Assembly (NCBI RefSeq): GCF_020400585.1 | Contig: NZ_JAINVF010000001.1 | Location: 62,001-126,000, forward strand | Length of the DNA: 64,000 nucleotides | Reading direction: 5' to 3' | From: Streptomyces sp. NK08204 | Lineage (GTDB): Bacteria > Actinomycetota > Actinomycetes > Streptomycetales > Streptomycetaceae | Shown here: piece by piece, positions 1 to 8,716 of the stretch | How the letters are laid out: the number at the start of each line of letters is the position of its first letter | Numbering within the stretch: the stretch's first letter is position 1 | Position numbers and translations under genes: made by a program | The notes under the pieces: model-generated | The model's database searches: none | The model's input: the letters and a program-made list of their open reading frames with translations, nothing else | Told to the model about the DNA's origin: nothing

Positions 1-810
1 CTGGAGCGGGCGCAGCGCTACGACAGCGAGGCCGCGCTCGCCCGTGGCCTGCAGCAGGCGCTGCTGCCGCGGCGGCTGTCGGCACATCCGCAGGTGGAGA
101 CCGCGGGCCGCTATCTGCCGGGCACCCAGGGCATGGACGTGGGCGGTGACTGGTACGACGTGGTGGCGTCCGGGGACGGGCTCGCGCTGGTCATCGGTGA
201 TGTGCAGGGGCACGGTGTGCAGGCGGCGGCCACGATGGGCCAGCTGCGCAGTGCCGTCCGCGCGTTCGCGCTCGGCGACCGGCCGCCCGACGAGGTGCTC
301 AGTGGCACGAACCGTCTGCTCATCGACCTGGATCCCGGCCAGTTCGCCAGTTGCTGCTATCTGCGCCTGGATCCGGCCTCCGGCCTGGCCCGTATCGCAC
401 GGGCCGGGCATCCGCCGCCGGTGCTGCGTTCCCCCGACGGGCGTACCCGGGTGCTGGACGTCCCGGGCGGGGTCGTCCTCGGCGTGGATCCACAGGCCCG
501 TTACCCGGTGGCCGAGCTGCTGCTGGAGCCGGACGCGATCCTCGCCCTGTACACGGACGGCCTGGTGGAGCGGCCCGGCGCCGACATCGACGAGGGCATC
601 ACGGCGCTGCGGCTGGCGCTGGCCAGGGCCGGTGCGACGGTGGGGCGGCGAGGCGGACGGTTCCTGGGCGGGGTCGCCGACCGGCTGACCGCGACCGCCC
701 GGCACGCCGTCGACCGCCCCGACGACGTGGCGCTGCTGCTCGCCGCCCGGCGCCCGTGCACCGCCGGTGACCCGTCCGCGGCGGTCACCCCGGTCGATGG
801 TCTCGCCTGA
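1..810 (+). CDS. SpoIIE/PP2C-family serine phosphatase, C-terminal part (5' end outside window)
   Basis: The reading frame is open from base 1, so the N-terminus lies upstream of the window. What remains is a PP2C-like SpoIIE domain: the metal-binding GGDWYD motif, then GDVQGHGVQAA, the ARAGHPPP strand, LYTDGLVERPG and a terminal DDVALLLAARR. These carry the acidic residues that bind Mn/Mg in phosphatases acting on anti-sigma-factor antagonists. The motif spacing is intact and no kinase-like ATPase domain follows. It ends 12 bases before the next phosphatase gene, so the two may be co-transcribed. The missing N-terminal half probably carries a PAS or GAF sensor, which cannot be seen here. Confidence 0.9.
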   Translation: MERAQRYDSEAALARGLQQALLPRRLSAHPQVETAGRYLPGTQGMDVGGDWYDVVASGDGLALVIGDVQGHGVQAAATMGQLRSAVRAFALGDRPPDEVLSGTNRLLIDLDPGQFASCCYLRLDPASGLARIARAGHPPPVLRSPDGRTRVLDVPGGVVLGVDPQARYPVAELLLEPDAILALYTDGLVERPGADIDEGITALRLALARAGATVGRRGGRFLGGVADRLTATARHAVDRPDDVALLLAARRPCTAGDPSAAVTPVDGLA

Positions 811-822
811 CGGGGCCGGGCA

Positions 823-3588
823 GTGTACACATGGCTCATGGTCCGACTGCCCGGCCGGCCCGTGACTCGGCCTCCCCGCCCTTTCGGGCAGCCGCGCCCG
901 CCCCGGCGCGGCCGGCCGGCAGATGACGGCGCGAACGGCGCCGGGAACGGCGGTCCGCCGGGGGTACTGCGGTCGGCAGTGGCCGGGCGCAGTGTCGCCG
1001 GGCAGGTGTTCGTCCTGCAGGTGGTGATCGTGCTGCTGCTGGTCGTGGCGGCGGTGGTGGCACAGGTGCTCCAGGTGCGGCACGACAGCGACGTGGAGGC
1101 CGGTAAGCGCTCGCTGGCGGTCGCCCAGACGTTCGCGAACGCACCGGGCACGGTCGCCGCGCTGCGCGCACCCGATCCGACGGCCGTGCTGCAGCCGCGC
1201 GCAGAGGCCGCCCGCGCGGCGACCGGGGTGGACTTCGTCGTGGTGATGAACACCGACGGCATCCGCTACACGCACCCGGAGCGGGACCGTATCGGCAAGA
1301 AGTTCGTCGGAACGCTCGCTCCCGCCCTGGCCGGACGCACGGTCACCGAGCACATCACCGGCACCATCGGACGGCTGGTGCAGGTCGTGGTGCCGGTCAA
1401 GGACACCAACGGCAAGGTGGTGGGCCTGGTGTCGGCCGGGATCACCACCGCGCACGTGGGCGGGGCAGCCGACCAGCAGCTTCCGCTGCTGCTCGCGGCG
1501 GCAGCGGCGGCCCTCGGGCTGGCCACGGCGGGCACGGCCCTGGTGAGCAGACGTCTGCTGCGGCAGACCCGCGGGCTCGGCCCGTACGAGATGACCCGGA
1601 TGTACGAGCACCACGACGCGGTGCTGCACGCGGTGCGCGAGGGTGTGCTGATCGTCGGCGGCGACGGCCGGCTGCTGCTCGCCAACGACGAGGCGCACCG
1701 TCTGCTGGAGCTGCCCGAGGACGCCGAGCGGCGCAGCGTGCTGGAGCTCGGCCTGGACGACGAGACGGCGGCCCTGCTGGCCTCGGGGCGGGTGGCGACG
1801 GACGAGGTGCACCTGGTCAAGGACCGGCTGCTGGCGATCAACCAGCGGCCCACTCACGTGGACGGCGGGCCGGCCGGCAGCGTGACCACGCTGCGCGACT
1901 CCACCGAGCTGCGCGCGCTGTCCGGCCGCGCCGAGGTGGCGCGCGAGCGGCTGAACATGCTGTACGAGGCCGGGGTCGGCATCGGCACCAGCCTGGACGT
2001 GATCCGCACGGCCGGGGAACTGGCCGAGCTGGCGGTGCCCCGGTTCGCGGACTTCGCCACGGTGGACCTGTTCGACACCGTGCTGAAGGGCGAGGAGCCG
2101 CGGCCCGGGACCGCGCTGCGCCGGGCGGCCTGCGCCGGTGTCCGTGACGACTCCCCGCTGCACGCCGTGGGCGAGCGCATCCGGTTCGCCGCCACCTCCC
2201 CGCAGGCGCGCAGTCTGACGACCGGGGAGTCGGTCGTGGAGCCCCGGCTGCGCGGGACGCGTGGGTGGCTGGAGCAGGATCTGGAGCGGACCGAGCAGGT
2301 GCTGGCGTACGGCATCCACTCGCTGATCACGGTGCCCTTGCGGGCGGGCAGCCTGGTGCTGGGGGTGGCGGACTTCTGGCGTTCGGAGAGGCCTCAGCCG
2401 TTCGACGCCGAGGAGCTGGCGCTCGCGGAGGAGCTGGCCGCGCGGGCCGCGGTGTCCATCGACAACGCCCGCCGGTACACGCGCGAGCACAGCATGGCGG
2501 TCACGCTGCAGCGCAGCCTGCTGCCGCGCACGCTGCCCGAGCAGGACGCCCTGGAGCTCGCCTACCGCTACCTGCCCGCGCAGGCGGGGGTGGGCGGCGA
2601 CTGGTTCGACGTGCTGCCGCTGTCCGGGGCCCGGGTGGCTCTGGTCGTCGGTGACGTGGTGGGGCACGGGCTGCACGCGGCGGCGACCATGGGCCGGCTG
2701 CGCACGGCCGTGCACAACTTCTCCGGCCTGGACCTGCCGCCGGACGAGCTCCTCGGTCTGCTGGACGAGCTGGTCGGTCGCATCGACCAGGACGAGACCG
2801 CGGCCGACGGCGCCGGGACGGTCGCCGGTGCGACTTGTCTGTACGCGGTCTACGACCCGGTGTCGCGGCGCTGCACCGTCGCCCGCGCCGGGCATCCGCC
2901 GCCCGCGCTGGTGCTCCCGGACGGCACCGTGGAGTTCCCCGATGTGCCCGCCGGCCCGCCGCTGGGCCTGGGCGGGCTGCCGTTCGAGACGGCCGATCTG
3001 GAGCTGCCGGAGGGCAGCCGGCTGGTGCTGTACACGGACGGGCTGGTGGAGGACCGCGACCGGGACATCGACGTCGGCCTGGATCTGCTGCGCGACGCGC
3101 TGCGCCGCACGGCCGGCGCCTCCCCGGAGGAGACCTGCCGTACCGTACTCGACCGTCTCCCGGCCCGGCCCAGCGACGATGTGGCGCTGATCGTCGCCCG
3201 CACCCGTGTCCTCGGTGCGGACCGGGTCGCCCAGTGGGAGGTGCGGTCGGATCCGATGGCCGTCTCGCAGGTACGGGCGTCGGTGACCCGGCAGCTGGCC
3301 GACTGGGGCCTGGAGGAGCTGTCGGGCACCACGGAGCTGCTCCTGAGCGAGCTGGTGACCAACGCCATCCGCTATGGGCGCGGCCCCATCGGCGTGCGGC
3401 TGCTGCGCGACCGCACACTGATCTGCGAGGTCTCCGACCGCAGTACGACCGCGCCGCATCTGCGGTACGCGGCCAGCACCGACGAGGGCGGGCGGGGCCT
3501 GTTCCTGGTCGCGCAGCTCGCCGAGCGCTGGGGCACCCGTTACACCTCCGACGGCAAGATCATCTGGGCGGAGCAGCCGCTGTCCTGA
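823..3588 (+). CDS. Membrane sensor SpoIIE phosphatase with Cache, PAS, GAF, PP2C and HATPase domains
   Basis: This is a 921-residue protein from GTG at 823; ATG at 838 is an alternative start. Order of modules: basic Pro-rich N-tail, TM helix about 62-82, extracytoplasmic Cache/CitA-like sensor about 85-215, TM helix about 219-241, PAS about 262-365, GAF about 385-550, SpoIIE/PP2C phosphatase (GGDWFD, GDVVGHG, LYTDGLVED, SDDVALIV) and a C-terminal HATPase anti-sigma-kinase-like domain (ELVTNAIRYG, DEGGRGLFLV). Such proteins combine the switch kinase and phosphatase of partner-switching sigma control in one chain. The Cache-type periplasmic domain suggests a small-molecule ligand, possibly a carboxylate; that is inference. 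It lies 12 bases after the preceding phosphatase gene. Confidence 0.93.
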   Translation: MYTWLMVRLPGRPVTRPPRPFGQPRPPRRGRPADDGANGAGNGGPPGVLRSAVAGRSVAGQVFVLQVVIVLLLVVAAVVAQVLQVRHDSDVEAGKRSLAVAQTFANAPGTVAALRAPDPTAVLQPRAEAARAATGVDFVVVMNTDGIRYTHPERDRIGKKFVGTLAPALAGRTVTEHITGTIGRLVQVVVPVKDTNGKVVGLVSAGITTAHVGGAADQQLPLLLAAAAAALGLATAGTALVSRRLLRQTRGLGPYEMTRMYEHHDAVLHAVREGVLIVGGDGRLLLANDEAHRLLELPEDAERRSVLELGLDDETAALLASGRVATDEVHLVKDRLLAINQRPTHVDGGPAGSVTTLRDSTELRALSGRAEVARERLNMLYEAGVGIGTSLDVIRTAGELAELAVPRFADFATVDLFDTVLKGEEPRPGTALRRAACAGVRDDSPLHAVGERIRFAATSPQARSLTTGESVVEPRLRGTRGWLEQDLERTEQVLAYGIHSLITVPLRAGSLVLGVADFWRSERPQPFDAEELALAEELAARAAVSIDNARRYTREHSMAVTLQRSLLPRTLPEQDALELAYRYLPAQAGVGGDWFDVLPLSGARVALVVGDVVGHGLHAAATMGRLRTAVHNFSGLDLPPDELLGLLDELVGRIDQDETAADGAGTVAGATCLYAVYDPVSRRCTVARAGHPPPALVLPDGTVEFPDVPAGPPLGLGGLPFETADLELPEGSRLVLYTDGLVEDRDRDIDVGLDLLRDALRRTAGASPEETCRTVLDRLPARPSDDVALIVARTRVLGADRVAQWEVRSDPMAVSQVRASVTRQLADWGLEELSGTTELLLSELVTNAIRYGRGPIGVRLLRDRTLICEVSDRSTTAPHLRYAASTDEGGRGLFLVAQLAERWGTRYTSDGKIIWAEQPLS

Positions 3589-3942
3589 AGGACCGTCGTC
3601 ATCGGGGTCCGGCCATGTCCCCGTCGCCCTGGGACAGTTGCGGAGGCCGACGAGGAGCAGCCGCTGGACGAGGTGAGCCCTGCGGTGGGACGGCCCGCCC
3701 GGCGCCTCGCGACCACACCGGGGCCACCCCCGAACGGGCCGGGTCTCCCTATGACTTCGGGCGGCGACCACCCGCAGAGCGGATCGCCGCCACAGGAATC
3801 ACGGCCGGCGCCGCTTCGGGCACGGCGAGGGCCGGGGGACCCTGACGCGGCGTTCACCGCGGGATCCGCCGGTCCCCTTCCCGGTTCCCGGTTCCCGGTT
3901 CGCCACAACGGTGGTTGCCGGTCCGCGTGGGCGGCGCGACGG
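3589..3942. other. Non-coding gap between convergent genes, with a heptamer repeat
   Basis: No frame here has both coding-like codon use and a plausible start. The only structure I see is three tandem copies of TTCCCGG at 3878-3898. The gap separates the rightward phosphatase gene from the leftward small gene and GH15 gene, so transcripts from both sides must end here. Confidence 0.5.
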
Positions 3943-4173
3943 TCAGTCGCTCAGCCGCGAGCGCAGCAGGTGCTTGCCCATTTCGGCGCCCTTGCGGCTG
4001 TCGGCCTGCGCCTTGCGGAACAGGTCGGTGAGTTCGTTGTCGTGGTCGCGTTCGGCGTCCTGGATGTACGTCTCCAGACGCAGGGCGTTGTCCAGGCACG
4101 CCTCGACATACCAGATCAGGTCGTAGTTCTTGTCGCGGGTACCGGTGGTGTCGCCGGTCTCGGTGCTGGTCAT
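3943..4173 (-). CDS. Small conserved-type hypothetical protein (76 aa)
   Basis: The ATG at 4173 is preceded by AAGGAGG at good spacing, which decides this start over one 45 bases upstream. The 76-residue product is charged and mostly helical, with no signal peptide or membrane segment. It contains DLIWYVEACLDNALRLETY and ends KHLLRSRLSD. I do not recognise a domain. The regular codon use and perfect ribosome-binding site make it a credible gene. It lies 84 bases downstream of the GH15 gene on the same strand and may be its operon partner. Confidence 0.75.
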   Translation of the reverse strand: MTSTETGDTTGTRDKNYDLIWYVEACLDNALRLETYIQDAERDHDNELTDLFRKAQADSRKGAEMGKHLLRSRLSD

Positions 4174-4257
4174 CGGGTGTCCTCCTTCTGCGGACCTGTG
4201 TGGATGTGCCCTTCGCACACCCCGGGTACCCGTGCGACCTGCGGGTACACAGCCGGT

Positions 4258-6099
4258 TCAGCCGAGGGCCCGGTCCAGGTTGAAGGCGGCACTGATCAGG
4301 GACAGATGGGTGAACGCCTGCGGGAAGTTGCCCTGTTGCTCACCGGTACGGCCGATCTCCTCTGCGTACAGGCCGAGGTGGTTGGCGTAGGTGAGCATCT
4401 TCTCGAAGGCGAGGCGGGCGTCGTCGAGCCGGCCGGCGCGCACAAGGGCCTCGACGTACCAGAAGGAGCAGATGGAGAAGGTGCCCTCGTCGCCGCGCAG
4501 TCCGTCGGGGCTGGCCTTAGGGTCGTAGCGGTAGACGAGGGAGTCGGAGACCAGGTCCTCGGTGAGGGCGTCCAGGGTGGACAGCCACTTGGGGTCGGTG
4601 GGCGCGATGAACTTGGCCAGCGGCATCATCAGGACGGAGGCGTCCAGGACGTCCGCGCCCTCGTACTGCATGAAGGCATGCCGTCGCTCGGACCAGCCGC
4701 GGTCCATGATCCGCCGGTAGATGGTGTCGCGGGCCTGGCACCAGCGAAGAAGGTCGGCGGGCAGGCCGCGCCTGTTCGCGAGACGGATGGCGCGTTCGAT
4801 GGCCACCCAGCACATCAGCCGGGAGTACAGGAAGGTCTTGCGGCCCCCGCGGGTCTCCCACACGCCCTCGTCGGGCTGGTCCCAGTTGTGGCACACCCAG
4901 TCGACCAGATGGCACAGGTCGTCCCACTGACCGCTGGAGATGGGCTGCGCCCACTTGTCGTAGAGGTAGATGGAGTCGATCAGGGCACCGTAGATGTCCA
5001 GCTGGAGCTGCTCGGTGGCGGCGTTGCCGACCCGGACGGGGGCGGAGCCCTGATACCCCTCCAGGTGCCCCAGCTCGCGCTCGGGCAGGTCGGTGCGGCC
5101 GTCGATGCCGTACATGATCTGCAGCGGGCCGGAGCCGTCGCCGCAGCCGGGGCTGATGTGCGTGGTCAGGAACTGCATGAACGCCTCGGCCTCGCCGGTG
5201 AAGCCGAGCCGCAGCAGGGCGTAGACGGCGAAGGCCGCGTCGCGCACCCACACGTAGCGGTAGTCCCAGTTGCGTTCGCCGCCGAGCTGCTCGGGGAGGC
5301 TGGTGGTGGGCGCGGCGACGATGGCGCCGGTGGGGGCGTAGGTGAGCAGCTTCAGGGTGAGGGCGGAGCGGTGCACCATCTCGCGCCAGCGACCCCGGTA
5401 ACGGGACTGCTGCAGCCAGCGCCGCCAGTAGGCGACGGTGGCGTTGAACTGCTCCTCGGCCTCGATGTGGGCGCAGCCTCGGGGGGCCACCGTGCCGCCG
5501 ACCTGGTCGAGGGCGAACACCGCGCTCTCGCCCTCGGAGAGCTTGAAGTCGGCGCGGGCGTCGCGGTCGTCGCACTCCAGGACCACGGTGGAGGTGAGCG
5601 CGAGCGACTGCCGCGGCGACTCGAAGAGCACGATGCCGTCCAGCGTGCGCAGGCTGTGCGGGTCGGCGCCGTAGTTGAAGCGCGGCGCGACGAGCGTCCT
5701 GAACGGCACGGTGCCGCGCACGCACATCACACGGCGGATGAGCCGGTGCCGGCCGGCCTCGCCGACCCGCCCGTCCCCGGTGACGGGCATGAAGTCCTGG
5801 ACCTCGCCGACGCCGTCCTCGGTGAAGAACCGGGTGATCAGCACATTGGTGTCGGGGAAGTAGAACTGCTTGGTGCGTGCCGGTACGGCGGCGGCCAGCT
5901 CGAAGCAGCCGCCGCGGTCGGCGTCCAGAATGGCCGCGAAGACACTGGGGGCGTCGAAGGACGGGGAGCAGTACCAGTCGACGGTGCCGTTGCTGCCGAC
6001 CAGCGCCACACTGCGCAGGTCGCCGATGAGCCCGTGCTCGGCGATCGGCAGGTAACGAGGCCTCTGTGGTGCGTCCTGCGGGAACGGCGTCTGGGCCAT
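4258..6099 (-). CDS. Glycoside hydrolase family 15 protein (glucoamylase/trehalase-like)
   Basis: The 613-residue cytoplasmic protein starts at ATG 6099, behind GGGAGG. It has the two-part GH15 layout of actinobacterial trehalase/glucoamylase proteins: an N-terminal beta-rich domain beginning IAEHGLIGDLRSVALVG and GTVDWYCSPSFDAPSVFAA, then an (alpha/alpha)6 barrel with NWDYRYVWVRDAAFAVYAL and GDEGTFSICSFWYVEAL. The latter two segments hold the acid/base region of the family. There is no signal peptide, so the substrate is probably intracellular trehalose or a short maltodextrin; which one cannot be decided by eye. A small gene follows on the same strand. Confidence 0.92.
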   Translation of the reverse strand: MAQTPFPQDAPQRPRYLPIAEHGLIGDLRSVALVGSNGTVDWYCSPSFDAPSVFAAILDADRGGCFELAAAVPARTKQFYFPDTNVLITRFFTEDGVGEVQDFMPVTGDGRVGEAGRHRLIRRVMCVRGTVPFRTLVAPRFNYGADPHSLRTLDGIVLFESPRQSLALTSTVVLECDDRDARADFKLSEGESAVFALDQVGGTVAPRGCAHIEAEEQFNATVAYWRRWLQQSRYRGRWREMVHRSALTLKLLTYAPTGAIVAAPTTSLPEQLGGERNWDYRYVWVRDAAFAVYALLRLGFTGEAEAFMQFLTTHISPGCGDGSGPLQIMYGIDGRTDLPERELGHLEGYQGSAPVRVGNAATEQLQLDIYGALIDSIYLYDKWAQPISSGQWDDLCHLVDWVCHNWDQPDEGVWETRGGRKTFLYSRLMCWVAIERAIRLANRRGLPADLLRWCQARDTIYRRIMDRGWSERRHAFMQYEGADVLDASVLMMPLAKFIAPTDPKWLSTLDALTEDLVSDSLVYRYDPKASPDGLRGDEGTFSICSFWYVEALVRAGRLDDARLAFEKMLTYANHLGLYAEEIGRTGEQQGNFPQAFTHLSLISAAFNLDRALG

Positions 6100-6298
6100 C
6101 GGGCCTCCCGGTGCGGGGTGCTGGCTGTCCTCCAGCTTAGGAGCGCGTGCCCGGTGGCGGTATGGGCAGCCGCTGGGCGGCACCGGTTGCCTCGGCCCCT
6201 CGGGATGCAGGCTGCGCCCAGCCGGGCAATGGTGAGAGTGTGCCCCGTTCGGCAGGCACCGGCACGGATGCGGTCATCCGGACCGAGGAGGAGGCATC

Positions 6299-6505
6299 AT
6301 GTCGACATCCACACCTGAGGAATCCCGGCCGTCCGACGACCACTGCACCCCGGACGCCCTGCTGCACTCGGCTCCGTCCAGGAACGTCACCCCGGAGGAC
6401 CTGGTGATGGCGGCAGGCAGGGACGTCACACCGAAGACCCTCGACTGGGCACGGCGCAAGCTGGAGACGGAGGGCCAGGCAGCGGTCGAGAAGCTGCTCC
6501 CGTAG
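6299..6505 (+). CDS. Small hypothetical protein (68 aa)
   Basis: ATG at 6299 follows a clear GAGGAGGAGG ribosome-binding site. The 68-residue product is acidic and soluble, with EDLVMAAGRDVTPKTLDWA and KLETEGQAAVEKLLP. It has no membrane segment and I recognise no family. It is transcribed away from the GH15 gene, with the 199 bases between them serving as the likely divergent promoter region. A GC-rich hairpin follows about 90 bases after the stop. Confidence 0.75.
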   Translation: MSTSTPEESRPSDDHCTPDALLHSAPSRNVTPEDLVMAAGRDVTPKTLDWARRKLETEGQAAVEKLLP

Positions 6506-6594
6506 GGCGGTCCGGGGACCCGGGACCCGGCACGAACGACACCGGTCACGCACTCACGGACGAGACGAACGGGGGAAGACCCGAACGGGGAACG

Positions 6595-6622
6595 CCGGCC
6601 GGGCGGGGCCGCGCCCGGCCGG
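6595..6622. terminator. GC-rich hairpin, likely terminator
   Basis: Perfect 11-bp arms (CCGGCCGGGCG / CGCCCGGCCGG) flank a 6-base loop downstream of the 68-aa gene. There is no U-tract, as is common for Streptomyces terminators. Confidence 0.55.
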
Positions 6623-6726
6623 TGTGCGTGGCGTGCGCCCTCGGCGTACGGCACACCACGCGCACGCGGCCAGGGATCGCCATGCCCGGGGCGGGGGACG
6701 GGAACGCGCCGCGCCCCGCATTCGTC

Positions 6727-6759
6727 TACAGTCCAGTAGTCGGTCTACAAATGTGTAGT
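6727..6759. promoter_or_regulatory. Pair of CTACA-N4-TGTAG dyads before dedA
   Basis: Two 14-bp dyads lie 19 bp apart: CTACAGTCCAGTAG (one mismatch) at 6727-6740 and CTACAAATGTGTAG (perfect) at 6746-6759, ending 41 bases before the dedA start. They sit in an unusually AT-rich patch that probably holds the promoter. TACA/TGTA dyads are typical of BlaI/MecI-type repressors, and a blaI-like gene lies 5.6 kb away. The spacer here is 4 bp, against 3 bp near blaI, so common control is only a suggestion. Confidence 0.5.
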
Positions 6760-6800
6760 CGGATGCAGGCGGATCTCGTCCAAGGAAAGGGCGTGCGGCG

Positions 6801-7460
6801 ATGGCCCCTCCCCCACACCTGGCGTCGCAGCTCGCGGTCAACGTGCTCGACGCCCACTCGCTGCTCGCCGCGTTCGGCGTGCTCGGCGTCGGCATCGTCC
6901 TGTTCGCGGAGACGGGCCTGCTGATCGGCTTCTTCCTGCCGGGCGACTCGCTGCTGTTCACGGCGGGCCTGCTGTGCACGGGCGCGTCCGACCGGGGGGT
7001 GCACCTGTCGCTCGGCCCGCTGCTGGTCGCGGCGGCCGCCGGCGCGCTGGTCGGCTCTCAGTGCGGGTATCTGCTCGGCCGCAAGGCGGGCGGAGCCCTG
7101 CTCGCCCGCAGCAGATCGACCCGGCTGCAGGAGGGCGCCCGGCGCGCCGAGGAGCTGCTGGAGCGGTACGGGCACGCGAAGGCGATCGTCCTGGCCCGCT
7201 TCGTGCCGGTGGTGCGCACGGTGCTGAACCCCATGGCGGGCGCGCTCGGCGTGCCCGCGCGGACCTTCACCGTCTGGCAGGTGACCGGCGGCCTGGTGTG
7301 GAGCCTCGGCCTCACCGTCGCCGGCTACGCGCTGGGCTCCTCGGTCCCGAACATCGACAGATACCTGCTGCCGGTGATCGCGCTGATCGTGGTCGTCTCG
7401 CTCGTCCCCCTCGCCGCCGAGGTGCTGCGCTCCCGCAAGGCCGCCAGGGAGGCCCGCTGA
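6801..7460 (+). CDS. DedA-family membrane protein
   Basis: The 219-residue integral membrane protein starts at ATG 6801, with AAGGAAAGGG upstream. DedA signatures are visible: FAETGLLIGFFLPGDSLLF near residues 30-55, GSQCGYLLGRKAGG, and the amphipathic RFVPVVRTVLNPMAGALGV segment with its conserved Arg residues, followed by two more hydrophobic helices. DedA proteins recycle undecaprenyl phosphate or other lipids across the membrane. The stop overlaps the next start (TGATG) and a PAP2 phosphatase follows, which fits a lipid-carrier recycling operon. Confidence 0.93.
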   Translation: MAPPPHLASQLAVNVLDAHSLLAAFGVLGVGIVLFAETGLLIGFFLPGDSLLFTAGLLCTGASDRGVHLSLGPLLVAAAAGALVGSQCGYLLGRKAGGALLARSRSTRLQEGARRAEELLERYGHAKAIVLARFVPVVRTVLNPMAGALGVPARTFTVWQVTGGLVWSLGLTVAGYALGSSVPNIDRYLLPVIALIVVVSLVPLAAEVLRSRKAAREAR

Positions 7461-7849
7461 TGGTCCGCGCGCTGACCGGCTCGTCCGCCGACGGGCCGCC
7501 GTACCGGCACGTGGTGGACCGGCCCTGCCGGGGTGGCCTGGCGTCGCGCACGCCGGAGGCGTGTCCCGGGCGCGGACACCGGCCGTCCCCTGGCAGCCAC
7601 GCCGCGACAGCCTGTGCGGCGCCGCCGCCGCTCTCGGTGCCCCGCCGGCTGGGCGTGGTGGTGGCCATGTGCTCGGCAGCCATGACGGTGTCCCGGGTCG
7701 GGGTCGCGGCGCGCTCGCACGATGTCGCCGCCGTGGCGGCACCCGACGCCGCGGTGGCGTTCCTCGCGACGACCGCCCTGCGGCGCCTGCCGCGGGAGCT
7801 GCCGAGGCGGCTGTCGGCGACCCGGCTGCGACCCTGGCCGGCCTCATGA
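7460..7849 (+). CDS. Translationally coupled small protein of unknown function (129 aa)
   Basis: This frame starts at ATG 7460 inside the dedA stop (TGATG) and ends at TGA 7849 inside the PAP2 start (ATGA), so it links the two genes by overlap at both ends. Third codon positions are overwhelmingly G or C, as in neighbouring genes, which argues that it is translated. The product is Arg- and Ala-rich, has one moderately hydrophobic stretch (LGVVVAMCSAAMTVSRVGVA) and a basic C-terminus. I recognise no family. It could also be the eroded remnant of a longer gene, but the precise junctions favour a real gene. Confidence 0.6.
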   Translation: MVRALTGSSADGPPYRHVVDRPCRGGLASRTPEACPGRGHRPSPGSHAATACAAPPPLSVPRRLGVVVAMCSAAMTVSRVGVAARSHDVAAVAAPDAAVAFLATTALRRLPRELPRRLSATRLRPWPAS

Positions 7850-8634
7850 ACCGCAAGTCGGCCGCCGAGCTGGCGGGCAGCGTCGGCCTCGGGGCGTGGG
7901 TGGCGTTCGGGGTGCTGGCCCTGACCGTGGCCGGTGGCCGCGGTGCCCCGCTCCACGTGGACCAGAGCCTGCTGTCCTGGTCCGTCGGGCACCGCCCGCC
8001 CATCGCGTTGGCGCTGGCCCGTGGGCTGACCGCCACCGGCACAGGGGTGATCCCCTACGCTCTCGTGGTGCTCACCGGGCTGCTCACCGGCCGTACTCGG
8101 CAGCAGCGGCTGGTGGCCGCGCTGCTCGGCGCGGTCTGTCTGGCCGCGGGCCAGGCCGTGCGCCACGGCGTGATGGAGCTGGTCGCCCGGGCCCGCCCGC
8201 CCCACCAGGACTGGCAGACGCCCGCCTCGGGCTGGGCCTACCCCTCCGGACACGCCACCACCTCGGCCCTGGCGGCCGGGCTGGTGATCCTCGCCGTGTG
8301 CATACGCGCCCCGCAGGGCCGGACCGGGCTCTGCACGGTGGCCGCCTGCTGGGGAGCGGGGGTCGGGCTCACGCGCGTCTTCCTCGGCGTGCACTGGTTC
8401 ACCGACGTGCTCGGCGGCTGGCTGTTCGCCCTCGGCTGGCTCGGTACCTGCCTGTGCGCGGCGGCCTGGTGGCTGCCCCCGCGATACGTCCCCGCCACTC
8501 GGGAGAGCACCACGGGCGATACAGCCGGTACGACCGATGGGGCGGACACGGCCGAATGGCCCGACGGGGCAGACCGGCCGGCGGAGAGGGACACGCCCCA
8601 CGATTCCGGTCCAGGGCGATCGCGCTCTGCGTGA
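7846..8634 (+). CDS. PAP2-family membrane phosphatase
   Basis: The 262-residue protein starts at ATG 7846, overlapping the preceding stop by ATGA. The three PAP2 phosphatase motifs are present: LVARARPP (motif 1), YPSGHATT (motif 2) and TRVFLGVHWFTDV (motif 3, with nucleophile-relay His and Asp). Several membrane helices surround them. A hydrophilic, Thr/Asp-rich tail of about 50 residues follows. The likely substrate is undecaprenyl pyrophosphate or phosphatidate-type lipid phosphate. Together with DedA it suggests carrier-lipid dephosphorylation and flipping for envelope synthesis. Confidence 0.92.
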   Translation: MNRKSAAELAGSVGLGAWVAFGVLALTVAGGRGAPLHVDQSLLSWSVGHRPPIALALARGLTATGTGVIPYALVVLTGLLTGRTRQQRLVAALLGAVCLAAGQAVRHGVMELVARARPPHQDWQTPASGWAYPSGHATTSALAAGLVILAVCIRAPQGRTGLCTVAACWGAGVGLTRVFLGVHWFTDVLGGWLFALGWLGTCLCAAAWWLPPRYVPATRESTTGDTAGTTDGADTAEWPDGADRPAERDTPHDSGPGRSRSA

Positions 8635-8664
8635 GGTGGTGCGGCGCGGCCGGCCGGATCCGGG

Positions 8665-8703
8665 GGCTCGCCGGCCCGGTGGCGAAGACGTCGCCGGCGA
8701 GCC
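8665..8703. terminator. Bidirectional hairpin between convergent genes
   Basis: Perfect 11-bp arms (GGCTCGCCGGC / GCCGGCGAGCC) enclose a 17-base loop between the stop of the PAP2 gene and the stop of the leftward proteasome-like gene. It probably terminates both transcripts. Confidence 0.6.
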
Positions 8704-8716
8704 TGTGCCAGGTGGG

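Noticed and set aside
3673..6318. Long plus-strand frame antisense to the GH15 gene
   Set aside because: The minus strand encodes a complete GH15 enzyme with ribosome-binding site; the opposite frame has no motifs.
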